The notes under the pieces are model-generated. The model had not been told where the DNA came from. It was given only the letters and a program-made list of their open reading frames with translations, and ran no database searches. Below, piece by piece: positions 15,001 through 24,000 of a stretch of DNA of 64,000 bases (position 1 is its first letter; the number at the start of each line of letters is the position of its first letter). A program made the translations under genes and the position numbers. Source of the stretch: Cymodocea nodosa (Eukaryota; Streptophyta; Magnoliopsida; Alismatales; Cymodoceaceae); NCBI GenBank assembly GCA_036874045.1, contig CM072345.1:15158001-15222000 (forward strand), in the 5' to 3' direction.

Positions 15001-18000
15001 TAGGAAGAGAACTTGACTACCTGTCCATCTTATCTAGCTGTTTTGATGCATAAGGATTACAGGTTGAGAAGACCTCAGTACTCTCTCTGAAATCTGTTAA
15101 CACTCCATCCTGCCTTACTGATCCTAATCCATTAAAGGAAGAAAGTTGCAATTGGCGGATTTTGATTGCAGAATCAAAGCCTGCAGTAACGAGAATCTCA
15201 GCAACTGGATCATACAAACATCTCCATATGCCTCTTCCACTGCATAATCACAATTCCGACTTGGTAAGGATTTGAATAAATAAGAGGAATTATTAGATGT
15301 CATGACCAATTCGACAAAGAGGCTCTAACTTGTATTTGAAAATTACATGTGTTCCTTGATTATTGCAAGTTGTTTACCATCTATTCCCCATAGACGACAA
15401 GAGCAGTCTTCCCCAACAGTTACAATTATCTGGATGAATCAACATATTGTTTAAGATAAAATAACAGAAACCTAAACACTCAGAGTAAATAACTCTCAAA
15501 ATCATTGATTAGGCAGCATCAAAATTTAAAAGACTGTTTTCATTGTTGAACAACAAAGATTTAAGATTTGAATGTGGAATGCAATTAAACTTGAAAAATC
15601 AAATATTAAACTAGTCTAGTAAGCTATTGATGAGATTTTGAAGTAAAAAACAACTGAATAATGTTACTGCAAATAAAATATACAACTGGTATAAGGCTTA
15701 CAGTGTCAGAGATGTAACAATCCCAAATTCTAGCATCATGGCCATATAGTACAACAGAAGACACGTCACAATTATCTGATCCATCATGTTTTTCTCTTAA
15801 AGCAGAATGACTCCAGACACGAGCACTGCCTAACATAAAGTTCATATAAAATCAGTAGGAAAACTTGGGATAGAAGGCACAAGATAAAGCAATTAAAGTA
15901 TCAAAATTTGTAAATTCCTATGCCATTGCTATATTAGTAGAATGCAGTGAAAACAAACCTCCGATCATCAGAAACAGACACTAATCGAGAGCCATCATGT
16001 GACCAGGCTAATCGAAAAATAGATCCCTCATGCCCACAAAGTGTACTTAAATGGGCCATAATATACTTCTGACCAAGATGACAAGCATCATAGCCATCAG
16101 AACAAACAGAACTACCAGAGTCTTGCATGGAACTGTTATCTCGAGAAACCCTCCAAATTATGATCTGCAAAAAAGCCATTACGATTGAAAATTTACCCAA
16201 AAGACCAGCCACATAAAAAATAAGCCTGAAAAATAAAGTCAGTCTTGTGAAATGGGTGGGTGTGACAAAGTCATAACTCATATGTAGAAAAAAGTGGTCT
16301 AAGAAGTGAGGGAAACAGGAGTGCCACCACTCATCTCAAGTGGTTAGGGGATGGGTTCAATTCCCCACTCACAAATTTTGTGAGGGAAAAAAAGCCTCCA
16401 TCTTATGCTCAGTTGTGAGACTTGATCCCACGACCTCAGTGTTATGCGGCTGTGTTGCCATCATTAGGAAGCTGGAAAAAAAAATGAGGGAAACAAGAAA
16501 TATAGTCATGCGTGTATCAGGACTAATCTATCATATCCATGTTGTATTGATATATAAAACTCCAACACCATACTTTTCCATACTAGTTATGACTCGAGTC
16601 ATCATTACATATTTTTGCAATCTCAACCAATATTTTGTTAATCATGATTCACAATTAAATACTTGATATTTTGCAATGAATCATGAATTTGCTTGCAATG
16701 ACATGAAGGTAGACATCAAGTGGAAAGCCCATGTTATGCAATGAAAATGCTCACAATGGCATTTGGTCAAGCTTGGCTACATGAATGAAAGGTTCAAGTA
16801 CAAAGGAAAAGTTTTGAAATAATTTGAGAAAGGACTACTACCCATCCCTAACCAGCCACATCAAAAAACCACCACCAACCTTGCCACACCTTCTAAAGGC
16901 TCTCCCAAGTCAAGATGCATGAATGACAAGAAAAGGTGTTCTACTACAATTGCAATGAGAAGCTCACACTAGTGCATAGGTGCAAGCATCCTAATTCCTT
17001 ATATATAGTACATGTGATGCTTTAAATCAAGTGTATTTGTTTTAGGTTAATATGCATGACAACATCTAAGGAAGCAACTTTGTTTGAGAGACAACAAATG
17101 ATATATTAAAAATCAATAAAATAGGGAACCTACACGAGTTGTGAGCAACCTTAAAAACAAAAACAAAATTTGAACAATAAAAAAATGGTTTCAAGAGTGA
17201 AAACCACAACAAATGAAAAGAGAGAAAGAACAACAATAGAAATCCAAGCTATAATCCCACTACATAGGGTCAACCACATGAATCTTTTCTTTTCAAATAT
17301 TTCTATCTATTGTCAGATCTTTGGTTAATCTTGAAGTAATTTTAGATTTGCCTTTAATTTTTTTAATTTCTTCACTAACTAATTCTTCTTTCCTAACAGA
17401 TACATTCCTTAATCTTCTAAGGATAAAGACCAAACCACCTAACAGAATTTTCTTTTATTTTATCATCAATTAGTGCAACTCCTGCTCTATTCCTAATAAC
17501 ATCATTTTTTAACTTATCCCTTATATTATCACTCACCCAAAAGAGAGAAAGAAAAGATGAAAAAAGACAATAAGAGAGCTAAACCTAAAAATGAAGAACC
17601 AGGACAATCTACATCAAAGTGACATGATCATTTGAAGTTATGTCAACACCCCAACATTTGACAGAGCATCTCTTGTTCTCCAAGACCATAACCACTACAC
17701 CAACCTATAACCTTGTCATCTAAGCAAGTAACTTTTTCCTTCTCAAACTTGCTAGATTACGTTAACAAGACACACTAATCATTCTTCATATGTCAAATCC
17801 TAATAAAACTAGAAGAATGTAAGCACAACAAGAAAGAGATTTTCAAAATTGTTCAAGCAAATATTAGTTTCAACAAAACCTTTTGAGGGGGTGCTAGGGA
17901 AGCTAAAAGGAAACGATCTAATACCCAAAGCAAAACTATTAAGATTTAGTGATAATAATAAAGAAACATAATGTTGTATTCATATATGGAATTTTGAAAA

Positions 18001-21000
18001 ATAAATGAAGATACTATATCCAAGATTTCAAACAATACATTATACCATCAGTTAAAACTATCTTCAACTCTACAGTACCACACCACCAATGCAGGTCATC
18101 ACCCTCACCTATAGCATCATTATCCCCTGTAAAGTCAACTACCCATCATTACCACATACACCTACCATCTCTTCCATGTCCTTATCCAACATACCTATAC
18201 TCTTATAATGTTTTATAACAATGACACACAATAGGCCACCAAATACCAATAATGTTTTATAGTAATGACAAAAAAATAATATGAGAATTTAAAATTTACC
18301 AAGAACTGACTCAAGTAGGATTCCAAAATTATTCTAACATATTAATTTGCGTAGTCCACAATCCTAATATAGATAGAACCTTAATAATGTCAAAAGTAGT
18401 TGGTTGAGATCACATCACATGATACATTAGATTAGCTTAAATTTTAACCATCATATAATCTGATCCAAACAATGCCTTAAAATTTCTGCCACAATACAAG
18501 CATTGAATTTTCAATTTTTTGGGAAATAGATTATTAAGTATCTGAATCATCCAACCTTTCTTCCAAAAAATATAAAATGTCTTACATACCTTATTTACTG
18601 TTTGATATACATGCAGTATGGAGATTTTTCATATAAGGTTACATAGCATAAGCTAAGAGAATGTTAAATAAGTCACCTCATTGTAAATGGTACCCGATGC
18701 CACTCTAAGAGATTCTAAGTTGTCACCCCATAATTGTAACGAATATAAAAGGCACCTATCTGCAATTGTGAAAGAAAACAGCAAAAAATTAAGGCAGATT
18801 TGAAAGGAAGAATATATGAAACCTCTCCATAAGTCTGTGAATTACAGCAGATTGGATATGAGAGGCTGAAATAACTGATGCATGAAATTAAAGTTTAATA
18901 TCAAAGGTTATAAAGGCAGAAGACAATGCACTAGAAGCTTTCAAGACAGTTGATACAAGTGAATGCATTACAGAAAACATTAATTGGTCAATTATGAAAA
19001 AGAAAAAAACAAATGAATCATACAAATATATTTTTGCATGCTCCATAAATTAAATATATTTTTGTATGATTAAATATATGCCCCATACAAATAATTAAAT
19101 ATATTTTTGTATGCTCCATATTTACTAGTAAGCCATGATCTACAAGCTTCTTACATGACACCAAGAATCAGAGTGACTCCCTGGAACTAGGGGTAACTGG
19201 GTAAGTTACCTTACCTAGTTAAAAGTTTTTTTTTTTTAACTAGGTTCCTATTGTCTTCGTGGTATGCAACTAGGGGCCTGACATAACTAGGTAAGTCACC
19301 TTAGTGGAAATACTTTTTAGCCTGAAATGCAGAGTAAATTTTTCCAAAAAAAAAACATATTGGTTTTCTAAAAACATATTTCTTAAAAGTTTTGTTAGCA
19401 TGGTCAAGGTGAGTTGCCACCAGTGATAAAGTGAAACCACTCAAAAAAAAAAAAAAGGTGGCCAAGCAATGCAAAGCAAAGGTCATCTTGGCATGTCAAC
19501 ATAGTTGGGCTCAACAAAGCAATCATCTAAGGTTGATTCACCTTGGTTTCCTTACAGAAAATGAAAATTTTCTTAGAGTTTTCATTTTACATTTATGTAT
19601 TTTACTTTTGACAAATGGTAAAGCTATATATTATTCGATAAGATTAACCAAAATACAAAGAAATGGTTGATGAAGGATCAACCATAGGGGAAGACCCTAG
19701 CAAATTACAAGAGACCCTCCCAGGAACAAACTTTTTGCATTTCACATCCCCTCTTAATTCTTGCCTTATGAATTGGTTATTGCCTCCTATTTTCTTCTTC
19801 ATCTCTTGGGTTTCCTTGACAATAATTGGGTCAAATCCATACACTTTGCCACACCATGGTGGTATGACTGAACGCCTTGGCAATTTAGCTTTTTTATTTT
19901 TTCCAGATTTTATAATTACATATAAACAAGTAAGCAAATAGCTAAGGAAAAAAGAAATTATCAAACAATTCCAAAAACAATGATTATCCAAAATCCAAAA
20001 GCTTCAAAACAAGTGACAATGGCAAGTACAATTGGCAACAATACAACAAAAGTGCTACCAGTGGTGCCCACCAAGGGCATTGTGATGCCTTAGGTGTGTA
20101 GGTAACAAAAGCACCATAAAAAGTATGTTCCGATCAAGTGATTAACATCAAGTCACCTTGATCTCACTACAAGGTGATAATTACTTAACATGATTCTTTT
20201 TGCATTTTTGTACTTTATTTTCCTCCTTAATTCTTTCTACTAATTTTCTTTTTGACTTCTCTTTTCTAATTCATCTCTTCTTTTCCTCTAAGTACCAAGA
20301 CATCCTCTTATTTTTCTTTTCCTCTTATGTTCCACATTGCGTTCTTCTCTTGTTATTGTTATTTAGTGAGTATTTGTGCATCTAGAATTCAATAAAAAGC
20401 AATTTGACAAAATTCAAATTTCTATGAAACTCTAGAATTTGATTTTCACTGAATTGCAAATATAAACAGGTTCTCTACTTGGGTGTGGAATTTCATTTCC
20501 ACACCCAAACCCTTGAAAACGATTTCTGAATTGCCTCTCACAAAACTCATTCTGCTTTGTTAGTGTTCTATAATTATTAACTTGTGTTATATGGATCCTT
20601 ATACGGATCCATCTCTATGTATATATATATACCAAATATACTACCTTCCAAAAATAAGATTTCTCCTTTCTCCTTTCTCCTTTCTAACATGGTATCAGAG
20701 CTTAGGGCTTGATCTAGATCGGAGAAGAAACCAAAAACCCCCTCAGCTGCTTCCTCAGCCGCGAACCCGCACCACATCCACGTGGATACATGCGTACCTG
20801 AACGCCTGGGTGCCGCGGACGTGTGCTTACCATGCTTGGCCACAGACACATACCGTTCAGTCGCGGACCCACACCACGCTCGTGTGGATACATGCGTGCC
20901 TGGAAACCTGGGTGCGGACAGACGCCTACATGGATACACACGTGCTTGGCCGCCTGCTGACACCTGAAGGTCTGGATGAGTCTCAACCTGAATGCCTGCT

Positions 21001-24000
21001 GATGCCTGGATGTCTAGACGAGTCTCAACCTGTATGCTTAGACTTGGCTTAGTCTGATCTACTGTCACCTAAGGTGGTGATATGATAGGTTGCTGGCAGA
21101 TTGCTGGTTGTGCAGAAGGCGGCTGCTAAATCTACCGAGGTTGCTGGAGGTGGCTATTCCAACTAGTAGAATCTTGCTTGGTTGCTGGAGTCCCTGGTTG
21201 TGATGGCATTTCGAGACTCTTTGATCTGACCCATTACTGAACCTTATGTGAAGCTTAATGATTTGAACTATCACAGTTGGTCTTTAAGTTTTCTCACATT
21301 TGTGGCTGCACAAAGGAAAAGCAAGCACTTGACTCAACCCCCCATTGAGATCAAGAATCCGAGATACGATGATTGGTTTGCTGATAATGCCACGGTGATT
21401 ACCTGGCTAGAAAATAGTATAGAACCTACTGTAGCCAAGGGGGTGATGATGCTCCAATCGGCCAAACTAATTTAGGATACACTGAAGCAGATGTATGTAG
21501 AAAAGAGAAATATCCTAAAAGTTTATGATGTGTATGAACAAATTTTCAACCTAAAAATGGGCAATCAGTCAGTTCAAGAGTACTATGGGATTATTCGGTC
21601 TCTATTTGAGGAGCTGAATGTGCTACAGTCTCTTACCACTGACTTGGTTACATTACAGAGATACAGGAATGACTTGCAAGTGGCTGCTTTCCTATCTGGT
21701 CTGCCTCAGGAGCTAGTGTCTCAGGTGCATGGACATTTGTTAGGAGAAGACACTACACCTGATTTGAAGACTGCCTTTGCACGAGTGCTGCATATCTCCA
21801 AAGTTGGAAACATAACAACTACTATTGGTCAAGATAGTTCAGCCTTGACTGTTAGAGGAACTCAAGGGAGACAGAGTGCCTAGTAATTACTTATGACTAC
21901 AGGAAGACGTAGGGTTCCTTGTATTCATTGTGGGAAGACAAATCACAGATCTGAAAAATGTTGAGAAAAGTTTAATAAACCTACTTGGGTGAGGAATGTG
22001 ATTAATGTGCATGATACTACTGTTGGAGGAGGAGGCAACTCCAGGGAAACGATAGTGATTATTTCTCAGCAAAAATATGAGAGGTTGAAGCAGACCCTGG
22101 GAACTGGTTTCTCAACCTATTGATGTTAACTTAGTCTCCTACAAGTAGGTCTTCACTGTGAAGTTTAGACCAAATGGGAAGGTAAAAAGATATAAGGCTC
22201 GACTTGTTGCTAGAGGATTTACTCAGGAGTATAGGGTAGACTATGCAGAAACCTTCTTTCCTGTGGCTCGATTGAACTCAATCAGGGTGTTATTGTCAAT
22301 GGCGATCAACCAAAGGTGGGAACTTCACCAACTGGATGTAAATAATGTATTTCTAGGAAGTATCTATGGCCCAACCTCCTAGGTATATTTCACAGGGTGA
22401 ACAGGTGGTTTACAAATTAAAGAAGGCAATTTATGGACTTAAGCAAAGTCCACGTGCCTGGTTTGAGAAGTTGAGTAGTGTCTTTTTCTCTAGAGGCTTC
22501 AGAAGGTGCACAATAGATCATTCAGTATTTATTCGCAGATCTAACAAGGAGTATATCATCTTTGCTATATATGTTGATGACATCCTTCTTACTGGAGATG
22601 ATTGTGTAGGGATCAAGAAGACCAAGGACTACCTGGCTAAAGTTTTTGAAATCAAGGATCTAGGGCGACCCGGATACTTTCTAGGTGTGAAGTTTGCGTA
22701 CTCCAAAGACAAGATGGTGTTATCTCAATGAAAGTATGTTGTAGATTTGTTGGCAGAAACTAACACCTTGGGGTGCAAACCTGAATCTACTCCAATTGAA
22801 CAAGATCCCTCCTTTTGGGACACATCTACTAAGGAATTTTCTGATCCCAATAGGTACAAATGCCTTGTTGGGAAATTGATTTATCTTACTGTTACTAGGC
22901 TAGACATTGCATACACTGTGGGGTTGCTTAGCCAATTTATGCATCAACATAGAGTTGTGCATTGGTAAGGAGTTCAAAGAGTTTTAACATATATTAAAGG
23001 AACTCCAAGAAAAGGACTAGTATATCAAAAACAGGGGCATCTAGAAGTTGAAGCTTTTTCTAATGCTGATTTTGCAGGTAACAAGGATGAGAGGAAGTCC
23101 ACTTCAGATTACTTAACATATATAGGAGGAAACTTGGTAACTTGGCGCAGCAAAAAACAAAGTGTCATATCTTGCTCTAGTACAGAAGTTGAGTACAAGG
23201 TAATGAGACTTACAAGGTGTGAAATGGTTTGGCTTAGATCATTGTTGAATGAGCTTGAGGTAGTGGTCAAAGTACCAATGGTGATGTACTGTGATAATCA
23301 AGCTGCAATTCACATAGCCAATTATAAGACCTTTCATAAGCGTACCAAGCACATTAAGGTCGATTGCCACTACATCAGAGATTTAGTCACTACAGGCATT
23401 ATCCGCACTCCTCACATTTCATCCAGTGAAGAACAAGCTAACATCTTGACCAATGCCTTAAGCTGTAGGTCCTTTGATTTAATGTATGGCAAGCTAGGAT
23501 TAGTTGATATATACTCTCCAGCTTGAGGGAGAGTGTTAGTGTTCTATTATTATTAGCTTGTGTTATATGGATCCTTATACGGATCCATCTATATATATAT
23601 ATATATATATATATACACCAGATGTACTACCTTCCAAAAATGAGATTTCTCTTTTCTCCTTTCTCCTTTCTAACATGCTCTACGACCACTGAACTCATTC
23701 TCCCCCATGACTAACTTCTCGTAAAGTCCAACACAACCACACTAAAGAAATGAAACCCTCTCCGCTCCTTGCACCTCAACCAATCCACCATCAACTCAAG
23801 CAATGGCCTCACAACCCTTGCTTGCACTATTCAAACATTGTTCTCCTTCAATGACAAACACAAAGTGTATGGAGCCATTGTCGTATCCTTTCCCCACACT
23901 AAAGAAATGCAACTCATTCTCCTTCATGACTGCCTTCTCATAAAGTCTAGCGCAACCACACTAAAGGAATGAAACCCTCTCTACTCTTTGCACCTCCACC

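Larger units (their letters stand above)
20558..23675 (+). mobile_element. Ty1/copia element, internally deleted (gag, RT and RNase H remain; integrase lost)
   Basis: 5' LTR 20558-20689 (132 bases, TG...CA), primer site TGGTATCAGAGC 20690-20701, polypurine tract cttgagggagag 23522-23533, 3' LTR 23534-23675 (142 bases). Flanks tgctt (20553-20557) and tgctc (23676-23680) are a near-perfect 5-base target duplication. Gag runs from ATG 21203 with early stops to the zinc knuckle CIHCGKTNHRSEKC near 21918-21959. Protease and integrase are missing: sequence passes straight from after gag to RT at about 22150 (KRYKARLVARGFTQ). RT has a frameshift near 22350 and keeps the YVDD box (IFAIYVDDILLTGDD, about 22565). 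RNase H follows (STSDYLTYIGGNLVTWRSKK, 23100-23160). It is antisense to the host gene in intron 3. Stops, frameshift and the integrase deletion make it immobile by itself. Confidence 0.9.

Noticed and set aside
19644..19991. Overlapping open frames on both strands in intron 3, with a FVPGRVSC string that resembles FVPGRVSR of the A/B proteins
   Set aside because: The resemblance is eight residues long and nothing around it matches either module; likely chance.
20577..21068. 163-codon minus-strand ORF over the copia 5' LTR and leader
   Set aside because: It runs through the LTR and repetitive leader, antisense to the element, and reflects GC-rich repeats rather than a gene.
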